Shown: positions 1 through 8,577, counted from the stretch's first letter. The stretch: 64,000 bases of DNA from Nostoc linckia z4 (GCF_002608075.1 NZ_LAHA01000026.1:46526-110525); one strand, 5' to 3'. Numbers and translations are program-made. The notes: generated by a model from the sequence alone, not told the origin.

Positions 1-939
1 ATATTTCCAAGTAATTGCCGAACCTGTTTCTACTTGAGTCCAGGAAATCTTGGAATTTACGCCCTGACACAAACCGCGCTTAGTGACAAAGTTATAAATA
101 CCGCCTTTACCGTTGGCATCCCCAGCGTACCAGTTTTGGACGGTGGAATATTTAATTTCGGCGTTGTCCAGGGCGACGAGTTCCACCACTGCGGCGTGCA
201 GCTGGTTGCTATCATACATTGGCGCGGTACAACCTTCGAGGTAGGAAACGTAGCTACCTTCTTCGGCGACAATCAAAGTCCGCTCAAATTGTCCCGTGTC
301 TCCGGAGTTGATGCGGAAGTAGGTAGACAGTTCCATCGGACATTTAACGCCTTTGGGAATATAGACAAAGGAACCATCGCTAAATACCGCAGAATTGAGG
401 GCGGCAAAATAATTGTCAGCTATGGGAACGACACTACCCAGGTATTTTTTTACGAGTTCTGGGTGTTCCTGCAACGCTTCGGAAATCGAGCAGAAAATCA
501 CGCCGTCTTTGGCTAGCTTTTCTTTAAATGTAGTGGCAACAGAAACGCTATCAAAAATCGCATCCACAGCCACATTGGCCAGTCGCTTTTGTTCCGATAA
601 AGGAATACCCAACTTTTCAAAGGTTTCCAGCAGCGTTGGATCTACTTCTTCCAAGCTGTTGAGTTTTTCTTTCTTGCGTTTTGGCGCTGAGTAATAAATA
701 ATATCTTGATAATTAATGGGCGGATACTTGACGTTCGGCCAAGTTGGTTCTGTCATTTTTTGCCACTGGCGATAAGCCTTCAGGCGAAATTCCAACATGA
801 ACTCTGGCTCGTTTTTCTTCGCCGAAATCAAGCGGATAACATCCTCGTCTAATCCACGGGGGATAGTATCCGTCTCAATGTCGGTGACAAAGCCGTACTT
901 GTAAGGTTGGTTGACTAAGGTTTTGACAGTGGCACTCAT
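1..939 (-). CDS. sufB: Fe-S cluster assembly scaffold SufB (partial, 3' end missing)
   Basis: SufB is part of the cytosolic SufBCD scaffold that builds Fe-S clusters. The gene reads in from the right, and its 3' end lies beyond base 1, so about 313 N-terminal codons of roughly 480 are present. The translation begins MSATVKTLVNQPYKYGFVTD and contains typical SufB stretches such as GLDEDVIRLISAKKNEPEFM, WPNVKYPPINYQDIIYYSAP and VYIPKGVKCPMELSTYFRIN. The cluster-region cysteine segment LEGCTAPMYD and the later KRGLCQGVNSKISW are visible. The gene is divergent from sufR, with two palindromic operator candidates between them, matching the cyanobacterial sufR/sufBCDS arrangement. sufC, sufD and sufS would be expected to the left of the window. 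Identification is near certain; the start ATG at 939 fits the family. Confidence 0.97.
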   Translation of the reverse strand, partial: MSATVKTLVNQPYKYGFVTDIETDTIPRGLDEDVIRLISAKKNEPEFMLEFRLKAYRQWQKMTEPTWPNVKYPPINYQDIIYYSAPKRKKEKLNSLEEVDPTLLETFEKLGIPLSEQKRLANVAVDAIFDSVSVATTFKEKLAKDGVIFCSISEALQEHPELVKKYLGSVVPIADNYFAALNSAVFSDGSFVYIPKGVKCPMELSTYFRINSGDTGQFERTLIVAEEGSYVSYLEGCTAPMYDSNQLHAAVVELVALDNAEIKYSTVQNWYAGDANGKGGIYNFVTKRGLCQGVNSKISWTQVETGSAITWKY

Positions 940-1059
940 CGCTAATAATCTCTCGTGTTCAGTTCAATCTCTTTAAGGATGGGAGACAAGATATTGCCGA
1001 TTCCCATATCGCGTTACGGAGTGGTTACACGGCTGCTAGAATGGTAGTGGAGACTAAAA

Positions 1060-1073
1060 CAACATAGCTATTG
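1060..1073. promoter_or_regulatory. Second, weaker SufR operator candidate
   Basis: CAAC-ATAGCT-ATTG lies 45 bp from the perfect SufR palindrome and differs from it by one base in the second half-site. It sits inside a slightly larger inverted repeat, AAAACAA-N8-TTGTTTT at 1056-1077. A high-affinity plus a low-affinity site has been reported for SufR in other cyanobacteria, so this is a reasonable second site, but it is only a motif match. Confidence 0.5.
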
Positions 1074-1104
1074 TTTTATGTATCTCCATTTTACGCTAAA
1101 TTAA

Positions 1105-1118
1105 CAACAACAATGTTG
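1105..1118. promoter_or_regulatory. Probable SufR operator (CAAC-N6-GTTG palindrome)
   Basis: The sequence CAAC-AACAAT-GTTG is a perfect match to the inverted repeat CAAC-N6-GTTG described for SufR in cyanobacteria. It lies 60 bp upstream of the sufR ATG in the divergent sufB-sufR spacer, where the repressor is expected to act on both promoters. The match and location are seen directly; function is inferred from the family. Confidence 0.8.
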
Positions 1119-1177
1119 TCAAAGTCAAATTTCAAAAGAAATTTTTGGGACGTTCCCGCAGCGTCTGACATCAGAAG

Positions 1178-1858
1178 ATGGCGACTATCAACCAGTCCTC
1201 AACCAAGCAAGAGATCCTAGAGTACCTGCACAAGCACGAAAAAGCAACAGCCATTGAGCTAGCTGAAGTTTTAGACGTTAGCAAGCAAGCGATTCGCCGT
1301 CACCTGAAAGATTTGGAGACGGAGGAGCTAGTTTTGTTTTCCATATCAGAACAAGCCGGCATGGGGCGTCCGCAGCACGTTTATCAACTAAGTCGTCAAG
1401 GACGCGATCGCTTGCATCGAACAATTAGCGATCGCTTTGGTGACGCCAGTGGTAATTTTGCTGTTTCATTGCTGGATACCTTAGCAGAAACCGTAGGACA
1501 CGACCAATTTAAAACGATTTTACAAAAACAGTGGGAGCGTAAAGCACAAGAATATCGCGATCGCGTGGGTAACGGTTCCCTAAAAGAACGCGTAGCCAAC
1601 TTAGTAGAGTTGAGAAAAGCTGAAGGTTTTATGGCAGAGTATCACTCTGTTGATGTGCATGACTCCTCTAGAAGTGAAAGCTTCATATTATTAGAACATA
1701 ACTGCGCCATTTCCAACGTTGCTGAATCTTTCCCCACAATTTGCGGTCATGAATTACAAATGTTTGCAGCCGTATTACCAGACTGTACTGTAGAACGCAC
1801 CCACTGGATTATCAACGGCGAACACCGTTGCGGTTATTTGGTACAAGCTTGTAATTAG
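1178..1858 (+). CDS. sufR: SufR, Fe-S-sensing repressor of the suf operon
   Basis: SufR is a DeoR/ArsR-like winged-helix transcriptional repressor of the sufBCDS operon that senses Fe-S clusters. The protein (226 aa) has an N-terminal helix-turn-helix (about residues 9-60, including ELAEVLDVSKQAIRRHLKDL). At the C-terminus it has four cysteines spaced C-X12-C-X13-C-X14-C, exactly the ligand signature of SufR. It is divergent from sufB, and the intergenic palindrome CAAC-N6-GTTG implies control of sufB and autoregulation. The ATG at 1178 gives the normal full length. The spacer upstream also contains GTTCCCGCAGCGTCTG, a fragment common in Nostoc dispersed repeats. Confidence 0.96.
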   Translation: MATINQSSTKQEILEYLHKHEKATAIELAEVLDVSKQAIRRHLKDLETEELVLFSISEQAGMGRPQHVYQLSRQGRDRLHRTISDRFGDASGNFAVSLLDTLAETVGHDQFKTILQKQWERKAQEYRDRVGNGSLKERVANLVELRKAEGFMAEYHSVDVHDSSRSESFILLEHNCAISNVAESFPTICGHELQMFAAVLPDCTVERTHWIINGEHRCGYLVQACN

Positions 1859-1978
1859 TCATTGGTAATTAGTCATTAGTCATTGGTTATGAATTATTCT
1901 GCCTTGTCTCCCTTGTCTCCCTCATCTCCCCATACCCAATACCCCATGCCCAACAAAATAAATTTGAGATAGCATTTT

Positions 1979-2239
1979 ATGGATGTAGCACCACAGCAAC
2001 CGTCAACGCAATTTTTAACACTGGAGGAGTCAGCACAAGTAGACGCGGCTTTGTTATCTTCCCCAGAAAAATTTTTAACCAGATTAACAGTTTCATCACT
2101 TAAACTTTTAAAATACATTGCTCAAGAATACGGTGTTGCTATTGAAGACTTGACAGCACAACAAGTAATTGCTTGGTTTGAAAAAGATGGAAAAATTCGC
2201 CGCGAGCAAGGAATTGAAGCTTCATTTTTGAAGTGGTAA
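1979..2239 (+). CDS. Small conserved-type cyanobacterial protein, unknown function
   Basis: The 86-residue protein is probably cytosolic, with no signal peptide or membrane segment. It is mostly helical in character. A segment such as VSSLKLLKYIAQEYGVAIED, followed by LTAQQVIAWFEKDGKIRREQ, looks like a small compact helical domain. It lies 120 bp downstream of sufR on the same strand, separated by short repeats, so cotranscription is possible but not shown. A strong 16-bp inverted repeat follows 42 bp after its stop. I do not recognise a family with certainty. Reasons to believe it is a gene are its complete ORF with normal codon use, the ATG start and the terminator-like hairpin downstream. 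Confidence 0.65.
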   Translation: MDVAPQQPSTQFLTLEESAQVDAALLSSPEKFLTRLTVSSLKLLKYIAQEYGVAIEDLTAQQVIAWFEKDGKIRREQGIEASFLKW

Positions 2240-2281
2240 TTGTGGTCACAAAGTCGAAATTAAAAAAAAATAACCATACAC

Positions 2282-2329
2282 AATATCCCGCTTATAAAAA
2301 ACAGAAATGTTTCTTATAAGCGGGATATT
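2282..2329. terminator. Perfect 16-bp inverted repeat, possible terminator
   Basis: AATATCCCGCTTATAA and its exact reverse complement flank a 16-nt loop that can itself form an inner AAAC/GTTT pairing. It lies just after the 1979-2239 gene. There is no clear T-run, so it may instead be an mRNA-stabilising hairpin or a small mobile palindrome. Confidence 0.5.
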
Positions 2330-2366
2330 CATCAACAAGATAAGTAGAAGGACTAAATTAAATCTA

Positions 2367-2508
2367 ATATCATGTCCGGTAAATTACTTGTGATATGTCA
2401 TTGCGAGTGCAACGAAGTGGAACGACGCAATCGCAAGGATTCTGCGATTACTTCACTTCGCTATCGCTACGTACCCTGTAATGACAAGCATTTAGCCGGA
2501 CTTGATAT
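2367..2508. repeat. MITE-like palindromic element, ATATCATGTCCGG family
   Basis: A 142-bp element whose ends are imperfect inverted repeats: ATATCATGTCCGG at the left and CCGGACTTGATAT at the right. The interior is a nested palindrome beginning TGTCATTGCGAG and ending TAATGACA. A related element with the same end (ATATCATGTCCGC) is at 60314-60463. No ORF is supported inside. The flanks 2330-2366 and 2509-2768 hold no recognisable gene; 2509-2625 carries 'acttcgacacgctcag'-type dispersed repeat sequence. Confidence 0.6.
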
Positions 2509-2768
2509 AACTCGATCTCGCCGGGTTTCGACACTTCGACACGCTCAGTGCATCGCTGCGCTCAACCCTCTTGGAATAAGCTTACCTGACATTGAGCGGA
2601 GTCGAAATGCGTCTTCTAAATAATTGTGTCCACCTACTTATATCTTGGCAACTGTACCTAAAGGCTATTTATGGAAGTGAGAAATTTGAAATTATATACT
2701 CACCCATCCTGTCAACTGTCAACAACCAACACGAAAAGATGACAAATCAAATGCTGTTGGCAGCTTAT

Positions 2769-3098
2769 CTATTTATTTTTGTGACTCTGGCGTCCTGCTT
2801 TAGAATGTTGTTCTGATGTGCCTCCTTGGGTTCCCTTTTCTTGAGTATCGGAATCTTCATTATCTCGATTACGATTGCCTTTGTGGGAACTCTTGCCTCC
2901 TTCACGGCCGATTTCAGCCATGTGTTCTCTATCCTGACTTACAGCTTCACCACCTTTGTGTCCAGCTTCACGAGCTTCTTCAGGTGTAAATTCATGGGCG
3001 GTACCCTTCTCATGGGCAGCTTGTCCGCCTTTGCTTGCTATTTCGCGTTGCTTATCTTCATCCATCGAGGCAAAACCACGCTTGCTTGTATCTGACAT
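2769..3098 (-). CDS. KGG-repeat stress-type protein
   Basis: A 109-aa, very hydrophilic protein rich in Gly, Lys, Glu and His. It carries repeated KGG/GG motifs (ASKGGQAAHEKG, AGHKGGEAVS, GREGGKSSHKG, TQGGTSEQHS), the signature of the 'KGG' family that includes YciG/ConA-10-type general stress and desiccation proteins. No signal peptide or membrane segment is present, so it is cytosolic and probably intrinsically disordered. A good ribosome-binding site (AAGGAG) precedes the ATG on the minus strand. The overlapping plus-strand frame is a hydrophobic shadow. The gene is monocistronic. The role in stress tolerance is inferred from the family only. Confidence 0.85.
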   Translation of the reverse strand: MSDTSKRGFASMDEDKQREIASKGGQAAHEKGTAHEFTPEEAREAGHKGGEAVSQDREHMAEIGREGGKSSHKGNRNRDNEDSDTQEKGTQGGTSEQHSKAGRQSHKNK

Positions 3099-3373
3099 AA
3101 CAATACTCCTTGTTACTAATTAAGGCTTTGACTTTTTCAGCCAATCAAAACCTAAAATCGGTTTTCCATTACATCTATTGGCTCCCTCTATTTAGCTACT
3201 GAAATCAGCTATCTTCATGAACCTTAGGAAATAAAAAATAAAAACTTTTCCTCAACTTTTGACGTAGAACTAAAGTTGTTAGTTGATATTAGAGTCTATA
3301 GCTAAAATACAGTTTAATACTACCAAATAATAAACTTGATATTGGCTGGCTTATTAATACAAAATATTAGATT

Positions 3374-3988
3374 ATGATAATTTTTGATAAAATAAAAATA
3401 CTAAATTTTATCTTCAACCTTATAGTTATATTTGTGTTAATAACATTGCTTATAGTTAGTTGTAATTATGAAAATAGAATCATTAGAAATTCTGGCAATA
3501 ATAATCAAATAAATAAGGAAACAAACACGATGAAATTAGAAAGTAGCGCTTTTAAATCTAATGAATTAATTCCTGCTAAATACACTTGTGATGGGAAAGA
3601 TATTTCTCCACCTCTCCTTTGGGATGAAATTCCCATAGGAACGCAAACCATAGCATTGATTGTTGACGATCCTGATGCACCAGGACGAATATTTGTTCAT
3701 TGGCTTGTTTACAATATTCCAAATACAACTCATCAACTAACAGAGCATACTCCAACTGTAAAAACTCTACCCAATGGTGCAGTACAGGGTAAAAATGATT
3801 TTGGTAAGTTTGGTTACGGCGGCCCTTGTCCACCAAGTGGCATCCATCGTTACTTTTTTAAACTTTATGCTTTAGATAAAAGCTTAGATTTAGCCATAGG
3901 GGCTACAAAAAACCAAATTTTAGCAGCAATGGAAGGTCATATTTTGGCAAGCGCAGAATTGATTGGAAGATACAAACGCCAGTCTTAA
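3374..3988 (+). CDS. YbhB/YbcL-type (PEBP, Raf-kinase-inhibitor-like) lipoprotein
   Basis: A phosphatidylethanolamine-binding-protein fold of the bacterial YbhB/YbcL type. The core (about residues 53-202) holds the family motifs KYTCDGKDISPPLLW, IVDDPDAPG, FVHWLVYNIP, GYGGPCPPSG and HRYFFKLYALD. The predicted N-terminus adds a hydrophobic segment ending LLIVSC with Cys30, which reads as a lipobox, so the protein is probably membrane-anchored and exported. If translation instead starts at the internal Met53 (base 3530), it would be the usual cytosolic form; the long ORF with a lipobox favours the upstream ATG. The ligand is unknown. The gene is followed by a bidirectional hairpin terminator shared with the convergent gene at 4239-4862. 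Confidence 0.88.
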   Translation: MIIFDKIKILNFIFNLIVIFVLITLLIVSCNYENRIIRNSGNNNQINKETNTMKLESSAFKSNELIPAKYTCDGKDISPPLLWDEIPIGTQTIALIVDDPDAPGRIFVHWLVYNIPNTTHQLTEHTPTVKTLPNGAVQGKNDFGKFGYGGPCPPSGIHRYFFKLYALDKSLDLAIGATKNQILAAMEGHILASAELIGRYKRQS

Positions 3989-4167
3989 TGAAGAATACAG
4001 AATACAGAATTCAGAATTCAGAATTCAGAATCAATTAATGTGTTGTGTCTGCGGGAAGGGATGGGGTAGTTCCGACTTATACCGATTGAAAAAATCTTTG
4101 GGCCCTTACGATACCTCTGTCTCATTCTTTTTTTAATGATTACTCTTGAATTGTGTTTTGATAAACA

Positions 4168-4194
4168 AAAAGCACCTTCAAAAAAGGTGCTTTT
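4168..4194. terminator. Bidirectional intrinsic terminator
   Basis: An 11-bp perfect stem (AAAAGCACCTT / AAGGTGCTTTT) with a 5-nt loop, and A/T runs on both sides. It lies between the convergent YbhB gene and the membrane-protein gene at 4239-4862. The preceding spacer (3989-4167) holds short direct repeats of the 'cagaattcagaatt' kind and nothing coding. Confidence 0.85.
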
Positions 4195-4238
4195 AAAAGA
4201 ATGCGATAAATATTAGAAATTGGCGAAGGGCTAATTTT

Positions 4239-4862
4239 TTAAGGATTGTAATTGTTAGTCCGAGGACTGCGAGCGCCACTTACAGATCCCATCATTGCAG
4301 CCACTAAACCCAACAAGGAACCAAACACAAACCACCACAATCCCGAACGTACATTAGCTGCAATGTCGCGAGCTTCTTGAGCTGTTACGTTTGTTCGTGG
4401 CAAATTAGGAGTGCCAACTTGGTTTATGACTTGTGCGGCGTTGGAAGCAGCAACACCAAAAGCACCAGATACTCCACTTGCAAGTAACCAAGAACTAGCT
4501 GCCAAAGTAGTTGCCCAAAGAATTGCCCCGTTAAGAAGAGCTGTATTCCGGTTCATTGGCCCGCAAGCGCGAGCTGTCACCCAACCGCCAGTAAATAAAG
4601 AAATTAATAAAGCAATAGTTGACCAAAGCCCCGCACTACCAGCAGCATTGGGGGCTATTGACCTGGGCGCACCTGAACCTTCAACTGTACCTGCTGCAAC
4701 AGCACCAATTATGGCGCTCAAAATTAATTGAGTAGCTAAAGCAATTAACAAACCAGCAAGAATTGGCCCCCAGCGAACAAGATCGTGATATTCCACTACC
4801 CGGCCTGCTACCGCAGGCTCAGTAGAAATAACTTCATTGCCTGTTCGATTTACGTATGACAT
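4239..4862 (-). CDS. Four-helix membrane protein, unknown function
   Basis: A 207-aa integral membrane protein. A charged N-terminus (to about residue 30) precedes hydrophobic helices at about 31-58, 78-97, 106-130 and 174-193, with a polar loop around 140-170. Small residues (Ala, Gly, Ser) are abundant in the helices. Sequence such as GGWVTARACGPMNRNTALLN resembles a group of uncharacterised TM proteins sometimes labelled PhnA-like in other bacteria, but this is uncertain. It is transcribed toward the terminator at 4168-4194. The neighbours do not suggest a role. It is a confident gene on length, start and composition; function is unknown. Confidence 0.75.
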   Translation of the reverse strand: MSYVNRTGNEVISTEPAVAGRVVEYHDLVRWGPILAGLLIALATQLILSAIIGAVAAGTVEGSGAPRSIAPNAAGSAGLWSTIALLISLFTGGWVTARACGPMNRNTALLNGAILWATTLAASSWLLASGVSGAFGVAASNAAQVINQVGTPNLPRTNVTAQEARDIAANVRSGLWWFVFGSLLGLVAAMMGSVSGARSPRTNNYNP

Positions 4863-5311
4863 AGCTTATATTCTCCAGTGCTGTTTCAGCAAAGTTTTTG
4901 TTCAGGTATATTTATGTTGTATGCTTCAAATTAAATAACTAAATTATCTGCTTTAATATCTATCAATAGAAATAACTAATATGTCTATCTTTAGTTATAA
5001 AAAAGAGACTTTATTTAATAGGTTGTAATCCAATTTAACTGGAATTAAATTTTGTGAATAATTACTCATCAAATGTGGATGTAAAAATTTTTAAAATATG
5101 GCAAGGGACTGGGGACTGGCGACTGGGGACTGAGTAAAAAGTCTCTTTATGTCTAAGTTTTATCGTCTGTTAATGTCCTAATCACCTTGGGTCTTGTTAT
5201 GAAATTTAAAATAAAACCCAACTATAAATTTTCTTATGAACTAGCCTAGTTGTATCTGCAATTAGGCTAAATACAAAACTTTATGAAAATTATCACAAAT
5301 AGAAATAAAAA
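4863..5311. other. Non-coding AT-rich spacer
   Basis: About 450 bp between two minus-strand genes. It contains a short repeat run of the 'gggactggcgactgggg' type at 5105-5132, usual for Nostoc spacers. No supported ORF, RNA gene or strong hairpin was seen. Confidence 0.6.
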
Positions 5312-5638
5312 TTAACGTATTCTCACAGCAGTACCTGTGGCGGTAATCAGCATTAAAACTCCTGACTGATCGACATTGATGGTGCCAGTATCAATTTCTA
5401 TACCGATTACAGCATTTGCTCCTAAGCGTTGCGCTCGTTGTTCTAATTCATCTAAGGCTTTGCGTTGACCCTGCTCAAATAAACGCTCGTAACTACCGGT
5501 GCGTCCACCAACAATATCCCGAATCCCTGCTAAAAAATCTCGCAAAAAATTGCTTCCATAAACAACTTCTGCTGTCACAATACCTAAATATGATTCGATA
5601 ACGGCTCCTTGAATCACATCAGTAGTAGTTATAATCAT
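5312..5638 (-). CDS. YbjQ/UPF0145 family protein
   Basis: The 108-aa protein matches the YbjQ (UPF0145, 'heavy-metal-binding domain') family from end to end. The N-terminal MIITTTDVIQGAVIESYLGI, the central VYGSNFLRDFLAGIRDIVGG and the C-terminal LGANAVIGIEIDTGTI are diagnostic. Members form small ring-like oligomers; the biochemical role is unresolved and metal binding is only a label. No signal peptide is present. It stands alone, with AT-rich spacers on both sides. The length equals the family norm. Confidence 0.92.
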   Translation of the reverse strand: MIITTTDVIQGAVIESYLGIVTAEVVYGSNFLRDFLAGIRDIVGGRTGSYERLFEQGQRKALDELEQRAQRLGANAVIGIEIDTGTINVDQSGVLMLITATGTAVRIR

Positions 5639-6596
5639 CGATTACCCTCATGAATATACATCAATATTATATCTAGAAAAATAGGCAAAAACGAATAGGG
5701 AACAATGAATGAAAAAGAAGTATTTTATCGATATTTGTGGGATTTTCTTGTAATTAATTGTCTTGAAAATAAAAAGTAGAGAGTAGGGGGAACCAATCAT
5801 TTTCAGGTTTGGTTGTGGGATGTTCTGGTGATTGACTGCTTTGATATTTGCAGTCATTTGTGTAGTAAGATAATTGGGAATAAATAATTTGGTATTTGAA
5901 TTTGCTCCCTGGAGGAGTAGGTAAAGATACAATTAATCTCTGCTCTAATTGCTCTTTTTAACTAGGTGGATATCATTTAATTAGGGATTCCAAGTAATTT
6001 ATACTTAGACAACTAAAGTGTGTTATGGACAAGTTTGATATATATACTTTGTAGAGAATTTTACAAAAGCGATCGCCACTCCACTTGAGAGTATTGTCTA
6101 ATTAGAAATAAAATTTTTAGGAACATTTTGTTTGTTGGATCGATCTTACCGTGTAATGACTAAAAAACTATCCAAATACCTGGATATTGGTCTACTAAAG
6201 TTAGTATCAAGGAATCAAGTTTGAGAAAAATTAGATACAGATTCAGTAAATTTTTCCACAAAATAACAAACTACTATGAATGTTTTAGTCTCTGCCAATA
6301 TTTAGTACATCCCCAATCAAAGGTTAGTTGCAATATTTATGTAATAAGTGTAAGCACTGAGGAAAACTGTAACTTTTGTTATTTCAATGATTGATATGCA
6401 GAAGAATTTACTTTACTGATTAAGAGCTTACACAGCACCAATCAGTAAAAACTCTGTTATCTCGCGTTGATTGTAAAGGAAAGAGCAAATGAACAATTAA
6501 TGTCCAAATCAATGCGAAAAAATACAGTTTTCAAAAGTCCACATTTTTGTTTTAATGTACAAGAAAAAAGTCCTCTAAAATTTCAGGAAATTTACT
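5639..6596. other. Long non-coding spacer upstream of the TPR gene
   Basis: Nearly 1 kb of AT-rich DNA between divergent genes. A HIP1 octamer lies near 6068. The part next to the TPR gene presumably carries its promoter, and an AGGAAA ribosome-binding site lies just before the GTG at 6597. No protein gene, tRNA or convincing structured RNA was seen; the 94-residue minus-strand frame at 5648-5932 has composition unlike a real protein. Confidence 0.6.
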
Positions 6597-7277
6597 GTGT
6601 ACAAGCCAACATCATTTGTGTTTAGTGTGCTGTTACTAGGATGTTTTGCTTTTACTACGCCTACGCCAGTACAGGCTCAGGTGTTAGTGGCGCAAAATAA
6701 AAACCCAGAATTAAAGCAATTACTAGAAGAAGGGCGGAGGTTAGTTGATACAGGTGATTATGGAGGCGCGATCGCAGCTTATCAACAAGCAGCTAGCCTA
6801 GATCCCAAGAATGCTAAGATTCATTCAGGTATTGGTTATTTATACGCTCAACAAGGAAATTATCAAGCGGCATTAACGGCTTATCGTAAGGCGATCGCCA
6901 TCAACCCTAACAATAGTGATTTTTATTACGCTGTCGGTTACATCAAAGCTAATTTGGGAGACACTGTAGGGGCAAAAGAAGGTTACCGTCGTGCCATACA
7001 GTTGAACCGTAATAATGTTAACGCCTACTTAGGCTTAGCTGTAACTCAATCTCGGCTTGGAGATTATACTGCTGCTAGCTGGGCATACGAACAAGCACTT
7101 AGTTTAGATAGAAATAATGCCCAAACGTATGAATTAATGGGTTCTATGTATAAACAGCGACGGCAAGCTAAACAAGCCAACACTGCACTCCAAAAAGCCC
7201 GCGACTTGTATAAGCGCCGCAATGACTTAGATGGTGTGGACAGAGTGGAAGCCATGCTGCGCCAGTTAGGAGGATGA
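6597..7277 (+). CDS. Exported TPR-repeat protein
   Basis: The 226-aa protein starts with a signal peptide (hydrophobic SFVFSVLLLGCFAF then VQAQ), so it is exported or periplasmic. After a short linker come about five tetratricopeptide repeats (residues ~40-215), with TPR consensus such as GDYGGAIAAYQQAASLDPKN, GNYQAALTAYRKAIAINPNN and GDYTAASWAYEQALSLDRNN. Such proteins are protein-interaction scaffolds; the partner is unknown. The start is a GTG preceded by AGGAAA, which gives the correct signal peptide. It is convergent with the ABC ATPase gene, only 2 bp apart. Confidence 0.87.
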   Translation: MYKPTSFVFSVLLLGCFAFTTPTPVQAQVLVAQNKNPELKQLLEEGRRLVDTGDYGGAIAAYQQAASLDPKNAKIHSGIGYLYAQQGNYQAALTAYRKAIAINPNNSDFYYAVGYIKANLGDTVGAKEGYRRAIQLNRNNVNAYLGLAVTQSRLGDYTAASWAYEQALSLDRNNAQTYELMGSMYKQRRQAKQANTALQKARDLYKRRNDLDGVDRVEAMLRQLGG

Positions 7278-7279
7278 AA

Positions 7280-8182
7280 TTAATCTAACTGGCGTCCAGT
7301 TAATTCCACAAAAATGTCTTCCAGATTCGAGGGACGCACCATCATTCCAGTTTTATCAGGCTGTTGATTCAAGTAAATATTTGCTGCTTCTAACGAAGGG
7401 AAAAACAAATATTCTAAAGATAAGGCACTGTCACTTCCTACTTCCGATAAACTTAATTGCTTCATCACCAAACCTTCACCGTAAGTAGAACGCAGTTCTT
7501 TTAGGGTTCCTAAAGAAATTAGTTTGCCGCCATCCATAATACCGATGCGTCCTGGTTTGGCGGAACCAAAAGCATCGCAGAGAAATTCGACCTCATCCAT
7601 ATAATGAGTCGTTAGTAGCATCGTCATCCCCTGCTTATTCAAATCTCGAATAATTTCCCAAAGGCGTCGCCTAGTTTGGGGGTCTAGTCCTACCGTTGGT
7701 TCATCCAAAAACAACATTTGCGGCTGATGCAATAATGCTCTTGCTATCTGCAATCGTCGTTTCATACCCCCAGACAAGGTTTTGACCAAATCATGACGTT
7801 TTTCCGTGAGTTCAACATATTCCAACCATTGATTAATTAATTGTTGTCGCTGCGGGTTGCTAATATGATGTAGCCTCCCATGCAGTTCCATATTTTCCCA
7901 AACAGTTAAATCGTTATCTACACTGACTTGCTGCAAGACTACGCCAATACTTTGTTTTGCCAACATTGATTGGTTGACCACATCATAGCCGTTGATTTCT
8001 ATCCGTCCTTTGGTGGGTTTGGTTAGTGTAGTCAGCATCCGAATGGTGGTGGATTTTCCTGCGCCATTGGGGCCTAGTAGAGCAAATATTTCTCCTGCTT
8101 CAATTTCAAATGACAAATCATTAACTACAGGCACGTTGTTGTAAAACTTGTAGACATTTTCTAATAAGACAGCAGCAGTCAT
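7280..8182 (-). CDS. ABC-2 type transporter ATP-binding subunit (DrrA/CcmA-like)
   Basis: A 300-aa cytosolic ATPase subunit of an ABC-2 exporter. Walker A LLGPNGAGKSTT (about 35-46), Q-loop LQQVSVDNDLT, signature LSGGMKRRLQIARAL, Walker B MLFLDEPTVGLDP and the H-loop LLTTHYMDEVE are all intact. The C-terminal tail with RPSNLEDIFVELTGR is typical of the DrrA/NodI group. A short segment (FGSAKPGR) between the H-loop and IGIMDGGKL makes this region slightly longer than usual. No permease gene is adjacent in the window, so the membrane partner must be elsewhere. The substrate cannot be inferred. ATG start at 8182. Confidence 0.93.
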   Translation of the reverse strand: MTAAVLLENVYKFYNNVPVVNDLSFEIEAGEIFALLGPNGAGKSTTIRMLTTLTKPTKGRIEINGYDVVNQSMLAKQSIGVVLQQVSVDNDLTVWENMELHGRLHHISNPQRQQLINQWLEYVELTEKRHDLVKTLSGGMKRRLQIARALLHQPQMLFLDEPTVGLDPQTRRRLWEIIRDLNKQGMTMLLTTHYMDEVEFLCDAFGSAKPGRIGIMDGGKLISLGTLKELRSTYGEGLVMKQLSLSEVGSDSALSLEYLFFPSLEAANIYLNQQPDKTGMMVRPSNLEDIFVELTGRQLD

Positions 8183-8396
8183 GGTAATTTTGCCCCGATT
8201 AAAAATTTCAAATCACCGCAATCAGAATTGAGAATTCAGAAATAGAATAGGCTCTGTGCCTAGATACCAGATATACAGCATTTTTCAGGTATATGAACTA
8301 CATCGGTAGGGGCATAATACCAATTCGCAATGAACTTCGCCTCCCCGCTTGCATAACTGTACAGACAAACGAGCTAACGCTAAAGTAGCAAATTTA

Positions 8397-8577
8397 GTCG
8401 CAAAAATAACAAATGCGAGCGCAAAAATAAAAATGTGACCGCAAAAATAACAAATGCGAGCGCAAAAATAATAAATGCGAGCGCAAAAATAATAAATGCG
8501 ACCGCGAAAATAAAAATGCGACCGCGAAAATAAAAATGCGACCGCAAAAATAACAAATGCGAGCGCGAAAATAATAC
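8397..8577. repeat. Tandem array, nine ~20/21-bp units
   Basis: About nine head-to-tail units built on GCGAGCGCAAAAATAAtAAAT, with variants GCGACCGCGAAAATAAAAAT (20 bp) and a shortened first unit. It lies in the 744-bp spacer 8183-8926. One minus-strand frame reads through it as repeated FLRSHLLFLRSH, which looks like a repeat artefact and not a protein. The rest of the spacer holds dispersed-repeat sequence only. Confidence 0.85.

Noticed and set aside
2372..2816. Plus-strand frames in the 2.4-2.8 kb region
   Set aside because: They lie in a MITE-like palindrome and dispersed repeats and have no protein-like pattern.
2826..3095. Hydrophobic 89-codon plus-strand frame opposite the KGG gene
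   Set aside because: The minus-strand KGG-repeat protein is a clear family match with a good ribosome-binding site.
5648..5932. 94-codon minus-strand frame in the YbjQ spacer
   Set aside because: Low-complexity, Ile/Asn/Lys-rich frame in AT-rich spacer with no family resemblance and no ribosome-binding site.
6061..6080. HIP1 octamer as a specific regulatory site
   Set aside because: GCGATCGC is scattered genome-wide in these cyanobacteria and cannot be tied to this promoter.
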